A stretch of DNA of 64,000 nucleotides from Maioricimonas rarisocia (GCF_007747795.1 NZ_CP036275.1:434001-498000), one strand, 5' to 3'; numbered from the stretch's first letter, positions 19,746 through 28,378 are shown. A program made the numbers and translations. Notes: generated from the letters alone by a model not told the origin.

Positions 19746-20117
19746 ATGAAGTGGATTCTGACCTGTGGCCTCGTCGGCGCCGTGAGCCTGGCGTGGGTTG
19801 AAAGCGTGTCGGCCCAGCCGCCGGCCCCGGCACGTCGGCCAACCATCAGCCCCTACCTGGAACTGCTCCGCAACAACCAGAATGGCGGCCGCGGCATCGG
19901 GTTTGACTACTACCGTCGCCTTCGGCCGCAGCAGGAACTGCAGGAGCGACTGAGCACCCAGAACCTCGAACTGCGGAGTCTGCAGAACCAGCTGAACACC
20001 GTGGAAGCACTCGGGCAATCCTTGCGGCAGAGGGACCGGGAACTGCTGGGCACAACCGGTCACCCCACCCAGTTCATGAGCACTGGGGGATACTTCTCGG
20101 GGATCGGTGGGCGCTAG
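19746..20117 (+). CDS. Small secreted protein with coiled-coil segment
   Basis: Protein of 123 residues; AGGAG stands 8 bases before the ATG. The signal peptide ends around SVSAQ (residues 20-24). Next comes a Pro-rich stretch and PYLELLRNNQ, then a heptad-like helix (RPQQELQERLSTQNLELRSL, continuing to about residue 95), and a Gly-rich end. It looks like an envelope or periplasmic structural protein; no family is known to me. It is the fourth gene of the plus-strand group that begins at 17115. Confidence 0.7.
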   Translation: MKWILTCGLVGAVSLAWVESVSAQPPAPARRPTISPYLELLRNNQNGGRGIGFDYYRRLRPQQELQERLSTQNLELRSLQNQLNTVEALGQSLRQRDRELLGTTGHPTQFMSTGGYFSGIGGR

Positions 20118-20690
20118 AGGTCGTCAACTCACGTCGAGTGACTGTGACGGCGAAGCATGTGCACGCAGCCTCAGGAAATCTCTGAAACCTCGTTCGGTCC
20201 ACCGCCATCCTTTGTTTGGATGGAACTGCCGAGATCAGAAAGCAGCCGCGGCGCTTTCGCAGCGTTGCCGGCTGTTTCTCTTGCGCGTGCTGGGCGTCGA
20301 CTCGACGGACCGCTCGGCTCATGCTGAATCTCTGACGCCACTCCGTTCGGCCGGTGGGACGTCGAGGGAAGTCACTGCGCATCGCGCCTGTGCGGTGAGA
20401 CTCGGGAACGTCGGCTCCGGCCGGTTCGACGCATGTCCAGATCCTGACGGAGACGATCCCGGTACCGCTGCGCCCCCACCTGTCTTGCAGTCGATGAAAG
20501 GTGTGTCGCCGGAAGGTCAACAACTGCCGTTCCCGGAGTCGGGCATGTCTGGCGACAGACCGCTCGCGCGAAACGAAGCGTTGGACGGCGTTTTCTGGCG
20601 GACTCTCAGGGCTGATGAGAGCAAGGGATGCGGGGGACCGGCTGTAGAGGAAGCCTGCCGAATGTGGGGGGCACGCGTGGTGGGCGTTGG
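20118..20690. other. Intergenic region, 573 bases, with gene relic
   Basis: No intact gene is supported. Most of the stretch is explained by a degraded copy of the secreted protein gene described in the next entry; a plus-strand open frame from 20107 to 20769 covers it, but only the relic portion makes sense. Confidence 0.5.
20229..20530 (+). pseudogene. Decayed duplicate of the His/Trp/Pro-rich secreted protein gene
   Basis: Three blocks match the upstream genes in order. Around 20266-20330 resembles the signal-peptide region at 19013-19075. Bases 20409-20445 resemble 18626-18662 within the export lipoprotein gene. Bases 20448-20525 resemble the tail at 19528-19605: the translated relic DGDDPGTAAPPP compares with NGDDPGTAPPPP, and is in the same frame as the C-terminus. 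The central Trp/His part is missing. By eye, identity is about 60-85 percent. I infer a tandem duplication followed by deletion and frameshifts. Confidence 0.45.
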
Positions 20691-21101
20691 CTACAGGATG
20701 GACGTGTCGCCCGCCTGGCCGGAGGAGCCTTTGTCGGAGGAGTTCACGCGAGCGACAACGGCCAGTTGAGCCTGCAGTAACTTATAGGCATCGACAAGGC
20801 GTTGTACGTTCTCCCGGAGGTCGTCGGGGCATTCCGGCCCCCCTAATTCCTGCTCGATCGCTTCGATCTCGGACGGAGAGATCTGATTTCTCGCGGAATC
20901 GGGGCGGGACATCACTTCCCCTGCGAGCCCTTCCCAGCCGCAGGAGAGACATTTGCATCGCCCGAGGGAGTTCCATTTCGACTCCAGAGCCGATTGCTCG
21001 AGTAAGTCGAACGTCTCATCCTCATGGAAGATGCAGGAGACTTCGCCAGCGAGGACAACTCCCATTCGAAGCTTCCCGCTGCCGCACTTTGGACATCGCA
21101 T
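20691..21101 (-). CDS. Zinc-ribbon protein of unknown function
   Basis: Protein of 136 residues. The N-terminus begins MRCPKCGSGKL and a second pair appears as CKCLSCGWEG near residue 50, giving a four-cysteine zinc ribbon. Between them lies a stretch (FHEDETFDLLEQSALESKWN) that may help fold the domain. The C-terminal half is helical (EIEAIEQELGGPECPDDL and RLVDAYKLLQAQLAVV). No catalytic motif. It could bind nucleic acid or protein. It is divergent from the next small gene across a 164-base AT-richer gap. Confidence 0.65.
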   Translation of the reverse strand: MRCPKCGSGKLRMGVVLAGEVSCIFHEDETFDLLEQSALESKWNSLGRCKCLSCGWEGLAGEVMSRPDSARNQISPSEIEAIEQELGGPECPDDLRENVQRLVDAYKLLQAQLAVVARVNSSDKGSSGQAGDTSIL

Positions 21102-21253
21102 ATCTCAGCGCCTTCGAGGGTTCCTTTCGCGCATCGCCGAGCCAGCGAGAGTTCGGAGCAAGGATTGCACGAAAATGATAGAATTGCAACGACTTTAGTG
21201 TTGTTTCGGGTGGTTTGCTTTATGTTAGGGAATGCCGCATCACCGGGCCGGTC

Positions 21254-21260
21254 GAGGAGG
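21254..21260 (+). promoter_or_regulatory. Strong ribosome binding site GAGGAGG
   Basis: GAGGAGG stands 5 bases before GTG 21266. This is one of the best sites in the window and decides that start. Confidence 0.6.
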
Positions 21261-21265
21261 CAACC

Positions 21266-21457
21266 GTGTCGTCTGACCTGACGGATGAAGAACTGCAGAG
21301 AATCTGGCAATCCACGCGCCGTTCGTCCAAGAATCCGCTCTGGCGGGCTCGCGTCAAGATTCTGATCGAAGAGGTTCGACGATTGCGTAAGGAACTGGAT
21401 GCCAAGCTTAGCCAGCCTCGCAAGTCTTCGGCATCCGACGACACTGCCATCTATTGA
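21266..21457 (+). CDS. Small charged helical protein
   Basis: Protein of 63 residues from GTG 21266; the frame could begin at 21215 but the strong ribosome site supports the shorter form. It starts SSDLTDEELQRIW and is dominated by an Arg/Lys/Leu helix (VKILIEEVRRLRKELDAKL) that could be a coiled coil. No family recognised. It is divergent from the zinc-ribbon gene; the two may share a control region. Confidence 0.5.
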   Translation: MSSDLTDEELQRIWQSTRRSSKNPLWRARVKILIEEVRRLRKELDAKLSQPRKSSASDDTAIY

Positions 21458-22060
21458 CCGCGCTCTCTTCGGACCGCTCCACCCCTGCCTTCGTCGGTCA
21501 AGCTGCGATTAATGCGCGGTCTGGAGCGGTGGCGTGAATTGCCATGCCGCCCAGGACTGGTAGCGGGGGCATCAACGCCGCCTGGCCTCCGCTGTTGCCT
21601 GCCGCGGAGATGACTCCGGTTTCCCCCGCTTGACAGCCGATCAAGAATTCCAGGGACTGCTGAAACGTGGCTGGTGGTTTCACCCTGCGCAGGATTCGCC
21701 GATTCTGGTAGGAACGGTAAGGCCGTGACGGGAGCCCGCACACGGTCTTCCGCCTCTTGCATCCCTGCCGTGCAAAAGCAATCGCGATTCTCGCCGAGTC
21801 AAAGACTCTGTCTCGTTTTTTTGAACTTTTTTCAATTCGGTCCGGCACTGCGGTAAGATGCAACACGTCGGGGAGTGCAGGCGACGCTAGCGGTCGCGGG
21901 TTTTATGGGGTCCGGCGGTTATGGCGCGTTCTGCTTCAGTTCTCGATTTCTGCCGATGAGCCGACAACGCTGGATGTGCGGCATTTCGCATCATTGGTCC
22001 AGGTCGCGCATGAAGCGGGGAGTCGCCGGCAACAGATGCCCATTGACATGGCGGCGTAAC
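21458..22060. other. Intergenic region, 603 bases
   Basis: No gene is supported on either strand; the frames are Arg/Pro-rich. The right half includes a T-rich patch (21816-21835) and a possible promoter at 21831-21859 for the lipid cluster. Confidence 0.5.
21831..21859 (+). promoter_or_regulatory. Possible promoter of the acyl-lipid cluster
   Basis: TTCAAT and TAAGAT are separated by 17 bases in an otherwise GC-rich area. The -10 box matches four of six consensus bases and the -35 box is weak. It is about 200 bases before the FeeM-like start. Confidence 0.25.
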
Positions 22061-22996
22061 ATGAGCATAACTCGCAACCCTGATCATCATCAGACCCTGC
22101 ATCATCTCCCGCGCCCTACCCAGATCGCCAATCATTTCGATCCTAATCCGAGTCTTCCGGTGTTGCGCAAGGTAGAGAATACCCAGTCGGGCTTCGTGGA
22201 AAGCGCCAAGACGCGGTCGACGTCCTGGCGGAGAGTCCATGCCAGCTTGCTGGCCATTCGGGTGTTCCCCATGCAAGTGTGCAATCCATTGCCAACGCCT
22301 ACAGACTTCGCTGTCCGTGAGGTCACCAAGATCGCGCGGACTCACGAGGAGTGGTTGGCGGCGTATCGCCTGGCGTACGAGAACTACCTTCGAAAGGGGC
22401 TCGTTTCGGAGAATATCTTCGGCATCCGGGTGACACCGTTTCATTTGCTGCCGGAGACGACGACCTTCGTCTCGTTGCAGGATTCGGAGCAGGTCGCGAC
22501 CGTCACGCTGATCGGAGACTCGTCCGACGGCATCCCCATGGAGAGCATTTTTCCGAATCAGGTTGCGCAGATCCGCGATGAGGGAGCGACGTTCGGGGAG
22601 GTCTCGTCGCTGGCCAGCCGTCCCATGCCGACCAAGGAATTCCTCCAGGTCTATCTGAAGCTGATGCGGCTGATGGCCCAATACGCCCGCAGCGTCGGGA
22701 TGGAACGGTTCCTCATGGTAGTGCATCCGCGGCACGTTCCGTTTTACAAGCGGATGATGGGCTTTCGGATGATCGGTGAGACCCGCAGTTATCCCACAGT
22801 TTGCGGTGCGCCGGCCGTTCCCTGTCAGCTCGAATTCGCCGAGGTGGATCGGACACGGCCTCCGTTTTACGACGCCATCTTTGGCGAGGATCTGCCGTCT
22901 GAAGCACTCCGCCGCCATCCGATGCCCGAGCACGCCAGGAAGTTCTTCGAGCCGGCCACAGCGGTCTCGAAGTTGTGCGTGCCTACGATGGTGTAG
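22061..22996 (+). CDS. FeeM-like N-acyl amino acid synthase (GNAT fold)
   Basis: Protein of 311 residues. From about residue 85 it carries the features of the FeeM family: a helix with EEWLAAYRLAYENYLRKG, then FGIRVTPFHLLPETTTFV, GIPMESIFPNQV, and a FGEVSSLASRP strand. FeeM joins a fatty acyl chain from acyl-ACP to an amino acid such as tyrosine in the cytoplasm. The first 80 residues are unlike the family and may be a variable leader. The start was chosen just after an in-frame-independent TAA and because the upstream frame looks non-coding. It is the first gene of a co-directional run with nitroreductase, E1 and two desaturases, which suggests that its acyl product is further modified. Confidence 0.75.
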   Translation: MSITRNPDHHQTLHHLPRPTQIANHFDPNPSLPVLRKVENTQSGFVESAKTRSTSWRRVHASLLAIRVFPMQVCNPLPTPTDFAVREVTKIARTHEEWLAAYRLAYENYLRKGLVSENIFGIRVTPFHLLPETTTFVSLQDSEQVATVTLIGDSSDGIPMESIFPNQVAQIRDEGATFGEVSSLASRPMPTKEFLQVYLKLMRLMAQYARSVGMERFLMVVHPRHVPFYKRMMGFRMIGETRSYPTVCGAPAVPCQLEFAEVDRTRPPFYDAIFGEDLPSEALRRHPMPEHARKFFEPATAVSKLCVPTMV

Positions 22997-23361
22997 TGCC
23001 GCAGGTCGGTTCCCATCGTGTTTGATCAATTCGTATTGTTCCACGCGTTCTTCCAGCTGTCAGACATCAAAGCTGATTTCGAGGGCCACCAGAGATTTGG
23101 GGCAGGAAATGTTCAGGTGGGCTGGAGACTTCCGTCGCAGCCACTCGTGCATGTTTAACCTGACCGATCGTTCCCAGGCACTTCCGTGAGGCGCTCCAAT
23201 CGCGGAGTAGCGGTGGCCCGTGCCGAGTTCGCAGCGGTCGCAAGGTGCCGACGAGTGGGATCGAATCGGGATTGGCCGGCTCGCGTCATTGTCTCGACGT
23301 CCCGCCCGATTGAATCCCTGAACAGTGCTGTCGAAACCGACAGACGCGACATGAGGGCACG
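22997..23361. other. Intergenic region, 365 bases
   Basis: No supported gene. The space separates the FeeM-like gene and the nitroreductase-like gene and may contain a second promoter, so the cluster may be two transcripts. Confidence 0.5.
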
Positions 23362-24465
23362 ATGAGCACCGTTGCCAGTTCCGCACGCATCACGATGGCG
23401 CAGTGGCGCACTCTGATCGAGGCGGCCGGCCAGGCGCCGTCTCCTGACAACAATCAGCCATGGGCTTTTCGGCCCCGCGGCGACGCCGTCGAGGTCCTGC
23501 ATTGTCGCGCACGTGCGATCGGATCGGACGTCGATGATCTTTTCTCCTGGCTCGCGGTGGGGGCGGCGATCGAGAATCTCTGTCTGGCGGCGACGCGTCT
23601 GGGGCTGACAGGACGCGTTGAGTACATGAAGCGACCTTTCACCGAAACGCCGGATGGCGAGCGCATTGCGACGGTCGAGTTCTCGACCGGTGGGCAGCCG
23701 GATGCCCTGGCGGAGTGGATCCCACAGCGCGTCACCAACCGCCGTTTCTACAAGCGACAGCCATTGGGCGACGCTGACCTGGCACCGATGATCGCATCGG
23801 TCGACGGGCGGTGTGTTCATCTCGACTGGTTGACCGATCTTCCGCAGCGCAAGCGGCTGGCCCGTGTCGTCGCGGCGGTTGACCGAATCCGCTTCGAGCA
23901 TCAGCCGTTCCACGAGGAATTCCACTCGGTGCTGCGGCACAGTCCGGCCGAAGAGGAGCGAACCCGCGACGGACTGGAAGTCAGGACGCTTGAACTTCCG
24001 CCGTTCGGCGCCACGCTGATGCGATGGGTCGCTCCCTGGCGGCGGATGCAATTGCTCAATCGGTTCGGCATGAGTCGGGTTTTTGCCGGGACATCGGCAA
24101 AGCAGGTCGTCTGTTGCGGGGCTGTTGGTCTCGTCTCTACGACGGACGTGTCGGATCGGGGCTTTCTGGAAGGAGGGCGCGCATTCCAGAGGATCTGGCT
24201 GGCCGCGACGGCGGCCGGGCTTTCGTTCCAGCCGATGGGAGGCATCCCGCTGTTCTTTCACAAGCTAAGCTCTCAAGGAAGCGAGGCATTTCTGCCAGAA
24301 CATGGCGGCGTCCTCGAATCCCTGTTGCCGGAATGGCGTGAACTCTTCCCGGCTGCCGCGGGCCGAACCGGTGTAATGCTGTTTCGCATCGGACGTTCGG
24401 GAGGCCCTTCGGCCCGATCGATCCGCAAGCACGTCGACGACATCATCGTGAAGGATGTGGAGTAA
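23362..24465 (+). CDS. Nitroreductase-like protein
   Basis: Protein of 367 residues; GAGG stands 5 bases before the ATG. The N-terminus has LIEAAGQAPSPDNNQPWAFR, the FMN-site pattern of the nitroreductase superfamily (Ser/Asn pair with Gln-Pro-Trp). A second half contains SSAKQV-like and GRAFQRIWLAATAAGLSFQP, the usual second FMN-side helix. It is longer than classical nitroreductases (about 200) and resembles the double-domain enzymes that occur with ThiF proteins, including the fused Rv1355c (MoeY) of Mycobacterium as I recall it. It probably oxidises or reduces a cluster intermediate. Its stop overlaps the ATG of the next gene. Confidence 0.75.
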   Translation: MSTVASSARITMAQWRTLIEAAGQAPSPDNNQPWAFRPRGDAVEVLHCRARAIGSDVDDLFSWLAVGAAIENLCLAATRLGLTGRVEYMKRPFTETPDGERIATVEFSTGGQPDALAEWIPQRVTNRRFYKRQPLGDADLAPMIASVDGRCVHLDWLTDLPQRKRLARVVAAVDRIRFEHQPFHEEFHSVLRHSPAEEERTRDGLEVRTLELPPFGATLMRWVAPWRRMQLLNRFGMSRVFAGTSAKQVVCCGAVGLVSTTDVSDRGFLEGGRAFQRIWLAATAAGLSFQPMGGIPLFFHKLSSQGSEAFLPEHGGVLESLLPEWRELFPAAAGRTGVMLFRIGRSGGPSARSIRKHVDDIIVKDVE

Positions 24466-25435
24466 CGTTGTGGCAACCACCGCTTTAGCCGGAGAGCCCC
24501 AGAGCGGATCGGCCGCCCGGGACGACGATGCGTCGTCCGCCGGTGAGGCCCACGGCGGCTCCCGCTGGACGTACGCAGAAGCATTCTGCCGAAATGCTGG
24601 CTTGATCTCGGACGAAGAACAGGAACGATTGCGGAACGCCCGGGTGGCGATTCCCGGCATGGGCGGAGTGGGCGGTCAGCATCTGGTCACGCTGGCCCGA
24701 ATGGGTGTGGGACGCTTCACAATTGCCGATCCCGATACGTTTGAGGTCGCGAATACCAATCGGCAGTCCGGAGCGCGTCTGGACACGCTCGGACGATCGA
24801 AGGCGGAGGTGATGGCCGAGGAGGCTCTCCGCATCAATCCCGACCTTGATATCCGGGTGTTTCGAGAGCCGGTCTCGGCGGACAACGTCGACGCGTTTCT
24901 CGAGGGGGCCGACGTCCTGCTCGACGGCATCGATCTGTACGCGATCGACGCGCGGCTGATCCTGTTTCGCGCTGCTGCCGAACGGGGGCTGTACGCGGTG
25001 ACCGCGGGGCCGGTTGGTTTCAGCACGGCCTGGCTGACGTTCGATCCTGCGGGGATGTCCTTCGACCGATACTTCGATCTGACGGACGACATGGACCGCG
25101 TCGAGACGATTCTGGCGTTCCTGCTCGGATCGTCGCCATCGGCCACTCAGCTGGCGTACATGGATATCGCCTACATGAACTTTCGCGAGCAGACGGCTCC
25201 GTCGGTGGCGGCCAGTTGTCAGCTCGCATCGGGCGTTGCGGCAACGGAGGTCGTCAAAATCCTCCTCGACCGCGGTGGGGTACGGTGCGCACCATATTAC
25301 CAGCAGTTCGACGCCCATCTTGGCAGACTGATTTGCAAGAGGCTTCACGGAGGAAATCGACATCCCTGGCAGCGTCTGAAGCGATGGTGGTTGTATCGCC
25401 AGTATCGGCTGGGCCGTGCCCGCTGGACGGCGTAG
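24455..25435 (+). CDS. ThiF/E1-like adenylyltransferase
   Basis: Protein of 326 residues. It shows the nucleotide site GMGGVGG (residues 68-74), the acidic end of beta-2 (IADPDTFEVANTNRQ, with the Arg of the NxNRQ motif), and ASCQLASGVAATEVVKILL near the end of the domain. ThiF/MoeB/E1 proteins adenylate a carboxyl group. The CxxC zinc pairs of ThiF and MoeB are absent. The C-terminus is basic and Trp-rich. The ATG overlaps the previous gene by 11 bases; GTG 24470 is an alternative. I infer carboxyl activation of a small molecule or peptide, working with the nitroreductase-like protein. Confidence 0.8.
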   Translation: MWSNVVATTALAGEPQSGSAARDDDASSAGEAHGGSRWTYAEAFCRNAGLISDEEQERLRNARVAIPGMGGVGGQHLVTLARMGVGRFTIADPDTFEVANTNRQSGARLDTLGRSKAEVMAEEALRINPDLDIRVFREPVSADNVDAFLEGADVLLDGIDLYAIDARLILFRAAAERGLYAVTAGPVGFSTAWLTFDPAGMSFDRYFDLTDDMDRVETILAFLLGSSPSATQLAYMDIAYMNFREQTAPSVAASCQLASGVAATEVVKILLDRGGVRCAPYYQQFDAHLGRLICKRLHGGNRHPWQRLKRWWLYRQYRLGRARWTA

Positions 25436-25507
25436 TCGTGCGACCGATCGTGCAGACCTGAACCGGATTTCCCCGTCTGAGACCGAATGATTCCCGGGAG
25501 TAGAAAC

Positions 25508-26713
25508 ATGTCCACCGTGGCCATCCAGGATCGCGCCAATCGCGACGCCGATTCGATCCTGCTTCACGGAGCCCGACTGACTGGCGCGAAACGACTGGCT
25601 CCAGTCATTCGGGATGCCTCGCAGCTTTCCTACTGGAAGGGGTTTGCCGCGATCGCTTTCGACTGGGCCGTCATTGCCGGCTCGTTCGCCATGGCGATGC
25701 ACTCGAGCAATCCGCTGGTCTGGTTTGTCGCTGCCCTTCTGATCGCCGGCCGGCAGCACGCTCTGCTCGTCCTGATGCACGAGGCGACTCACTACCGCAT
25801 CGTGCGCAATCACGCGTGGAATGATCGGATCAGTAACTGGTTTCTGGCCTGGCCGCTGTTCGTCACCACCGAAGGGTTTCGTGCCGATCATCTGCCGCAC
25901 CACTTCCACCTGTTTACTGAGCAGGATCCGGAGTGGACGCGGAAACGGGTTCGACCCGAATTTCAGTTCCCCCTCTCGCAGAAGAACTTTCTGGTGCTGG
26001 TGCTGAAGGACGCACTTGGGTTCAGCATCTTCAAGATGTTCCGGTTGCTTGCGAACTTCTCCGGGGCCCAGCAGCAGGAGACGCTCAAGAAGCAGGATGC
26101 CGGAAAGCGGCGTGCCCAGCGGATCGAGCGGCTGGCGTACTATGCAATCCTGTTCGCCGCCGTCGGATACTTCGGACTCGCCGTGCCGGTGCTGCTGTTG
26201 TGGGTGCTGCCCGCATTCACGCTGTTGTTCGCCATCCTGCGGGTGCGGAACGTTGCAGAGCATTCGAACGTGGGAGTTGATCACGACCTGGAAATGTCCC
26301 GAAATGTCGTCGCGCCGACGATGCTCGAGCGGCTCGTGCTCGCACCGCACAATGTCGGACTGCACCTGACTCACCACCTCTACCCATCGGTGCCGTTCTA
26401 CAATCTGGGTCGGATTCATAAAGAACTGCAATCGATCCCGGAGTATGCCAGCGACTCGCTGAGTGTCGATACTTACTTCGGGTTGTGGGGCACCAGCGTT
26501 CTCAGGGACATCTCGAGAACGCGGCGCAATGAGATCACTGAGCTCCTGCACACGTCTGCAGACACGCTTTCAGAAACGGAGATGGACCGTGTCGAACAAG
26601 TGACGGAGGAGACGCCGGGAGGCGAAGGTGCATGCGAGCAGACCAGCTGTGGATTGGATGAAACGGCCGATTCAACCGTGGATTCCCGAATCGAGCAGGC
26701 CCAGCCCGCCTGA
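25508..26713 (+). CDS. Membrane fatty acid desaturase 1
   Basis: Protein of 401 residues from ATG 25508, with GGGAG 7 bases upstream. It has the three histidine boxes of di-iron membrane desaturases: HEATHYR, HLPHHFH and HLTHHLYP, plus RNVAEHSN. Four to six hydrophobic segments anchor it in the membrane. It would introduce a double bond or hydroxyl into an acyl chain. The C-terminal 60 residues are acidic and Ser/Thr-rich, unlike the second desaturase. It lies 72 bases after the E1 gene. Confidence 0.88.
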   Translation: MSTVAIQDRANRDADSILLHGARLTGAKRLAPVIRDASQLSYWKGFAAIAFDWAVIAGSFAMAMHSSNPLVWFVAALLIAGRQHALLVLMHEATHYRIVRNHAWNDRISNWFLAWPLFVTTEGFRADHLPHHFHLFTEQDPEWTRKRVRPEFQFPLSQKNFLVLVLKDALGFSIFKMFRLLANFSGAQQQETLKKQDAGKRRAQRIERLAYYAILFAAVGYFGLAVPVLLLWVLPAFTLLFAILRVRNVAEHSNVGVDHDLEMSRNVVAPTMLERLVLAPHNVGLHLTHHLYPSVPFYNLGRIHKELQSIPEYASDSLSVDTYFGLWGTSVLRDISRTRRNEITELLHTSADTLSETEMDRVEQVTEETPGGEGACEQTSCGLDETADSTVDSRIEQAQPA

Positions 26714-26762
26714 GCCGTGGCCCCGCAGTCGTGGCAGATCGCATCCAACGCAGTCAATCTCT

Positions 26763-26766
26763 GGAG
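26763..26766 (+). promoter_or_regulatory. Ribosome binding site GGAG
   Basis: GGAG stands 7 bases before GTG 26774, supporting that start over the GTG at 26717. Confidence 0.45.
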
Positions 26767-26773
26767 TACGACG

Positions 26774-27790
26774 GTGTCCATCCCCTCAGCCAATCCGATC
26801 GCCGACGTTCCCTCTGCCGAGGGGGGGCCGTCGGCGGCTGACGCAGCCGACCGCCAGTTCTTCGTCGAATTGCGGCGTCTCTCGCGCCTGAACGTCTGGC
26901 GCTGTCTGTCGGAGATCGCACTGGACTGGTGCGTCATCGCTGCCTGCTTCGCCGTCTGCGTGCAGGTCTGGCATCCAGCGGTCTGGGCCGTCGCTGCGGT
27001 CATCATCGCCACCCGCCAACATGCGCTGCTCATCGTGATGCACGACGCGTCACATTACCGGCTGCTTCCGAACAAGCATTGGAATGACCTGGTCAGCAAT
27101 GTGCTTCTGTCCTGGCCCCTGATCGTTTCGACCGAGGCCTACCGTGCGAATCATCTGGCCCACCATTCACATCTGAACACCGATGACGATCCCGACTGGG
27201 TTCGGAAGCGGGGCAAGGCGGAATGGGAGTTCCCGAAGACGAAGTGGCAGCTGTTGTGTCTGCTGGCCCGCGACTGTCTCGGTGCCGGTTTCGTCGCCCA
27301 GTTGCGTGCCCTGCGCGATCTCTCGTCGGACAAACGGCCGAAGCCGGTCGGCAGTCGCTGGCCTCGTCTGGCGTTTTACGGCGTTGCCGCTACTGCCATC
27401 ACTGCAGCAAACCTCTGGATCCCCGTTCTGGTGCTCTGGTTCATTCCGGTGTTCACGCTGCTGCCCGTGATCCTGCGGATCCGAAGCATTGCCGAGCACT
27501 TCGGGCTGGAGCGGGAGCACGAGTTGAACTCTTCTCGCAATTTCATTGGTCCGCTTTGGGAACGACTGCTGTTCGCACCGCACAACGTCGGATACCACCT
27601 CGATCATCACCTGTACCCGTCAGTTCCGTTCTACAATCTGCCGAAACTCCATCGACTTCTTCAGAGTCGGCCGGACTACGCCCAGCGGGCTCACCAGAAC
27701 GCAGGACTGGTTTCGGGCGCTTCAAGAACCGTTCTGGATGACGTTCTGGCGGGTGCGAAGACGGAGTCGCTGAACGTTCAGGCCGGCTGA
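26774..27790 (+). CDS. Membrane fatty acid desaturase 2
   Basis: Protein of 338 residues from GTG 26774 (357 from GTG 26717). The same histidine boxes are present: HDASHYR, HLAHHSH and HLDHHLYP, plus RSIAEHFG. It is clearly a paralogue of the preceding gene (shared APHNVG, LYPSVPFYNL and PDYA stretches) and lies 60 bases downstream, so the pair arose by tandem duplication and diverged. It probably acts on a different position or chain. It is the last recognisable gene of the plus-strand cluster. Confidence 0.88.
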   Translation: MSIPSANPIADVPSAEGGPSAADAADRQFFVELRRLSRLNVWRCLSEIALDWCVIAACFAVCVQVWHPAVWAVAAVIIATRQHALLIVMHDASHYRLLPNKHWNDLVSNVLLSWPLIVSTEAYRANHLAHHSHLNTDDDPDWVRKRGKAEWEFPKTKWQLLCLLARDCLGAGFVAQLRALRDLSSDKRPKPVGSRWPRLAFYGVAATAITAANLWIPVLVLWFIPVFTLLPVILRIRSIAEHFGLEREHELNSSRNFIGPLWERLLFAPHNVGYHLDHHLYPSVPFYNLPKLHRLLQSRPDYAQRAHQNAGLVSGASRTVLDDVLAGAKTESLNVQAG

Positions 27791-28378
27791 TCGCCTGCTT
27801 TGGGGTGGGGCTCGCCATGGGAGACTCACGACGAGGCGTACCGGGACTGCGGGAGGTTGCAGACGAGTCTTCCACGCTTCGGTTCGTGCGACGTTCCCGT
27901 CGTCGATTGCGGCGGCGAGACGACGCTTCGGGGAGCAAAATGCGTTTCGCTGCGACGGGCAAGTGCGTCCCGTCTCTGCGACCCACTGTCACCGCGACCC
28001 GGAAGCGATCGCGGCGTCTCTTTGCGAGCTTCCTGAAGAAGCCGGCTCGCTGCAGAACTTCCGTTTCTCCGTGAGACACCACCCCAGGCAGAGGCGTGCA
28101 AGCGGCGCTTGCCAACGCGATTCCGGTGACGATGCGTCACGTCACGGCTGGTGCCCCGCCAATGCATCTGGTCCGAATCGGGGACTGGGACGCTGACTCG
28201 GACGTCAGAGGTCCCAGACGCGATGCAGGAGCAGGCTGCCCGTGCTTTGAGGGGGAACCGGTCGTTGTGGCCCGGCGAGGGCACGACCGAGGTCTGGTGA
28301 GTGCCAAAGAGAGCCCCCCGCGAAGAACTGGCTTCGCAGGGGGCGATTCTTGCAGCAATCAAGTCACGCGAAGGTGAC
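27791..28378. other. Intergenic region, 588 bases, between convergent genes
   Basis: No gene is supported on either strand; the frames are Arg/Ser-rich and low in hydrophobic residues. The right end holds the terminator of the PEP-CTERM gene. The direction of transcription changes here for the rest of the window. Confidence 0.6.
28313..28344 (-). terminator. 13-bp terminator of the PEP-CTERM gene
   Basis: GCCCCCCGCGAAG (28313-28325) pairs with CTTCGCAGGGGGC (28332-28344), one wobble, with a six-base loop. On the minus strand it follows the PEP-CTERM stop codon by 34 bases and is trailed by TCTCTTT. Confidence 0.75.

Noticed and set aside
21498-21866. Possible small minus-strand gene in the 603-base gap
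   Set aside because: Arg/Ala-rich, no ribosome site, no recognisable motif; treated as non-coding.
24485-26551. Minus-strand open frame of 688 codons across the E1 and desaturase genes
   Set aside because: Runs antisense to two genes with full catalytic motifs, and its translation has no domain.
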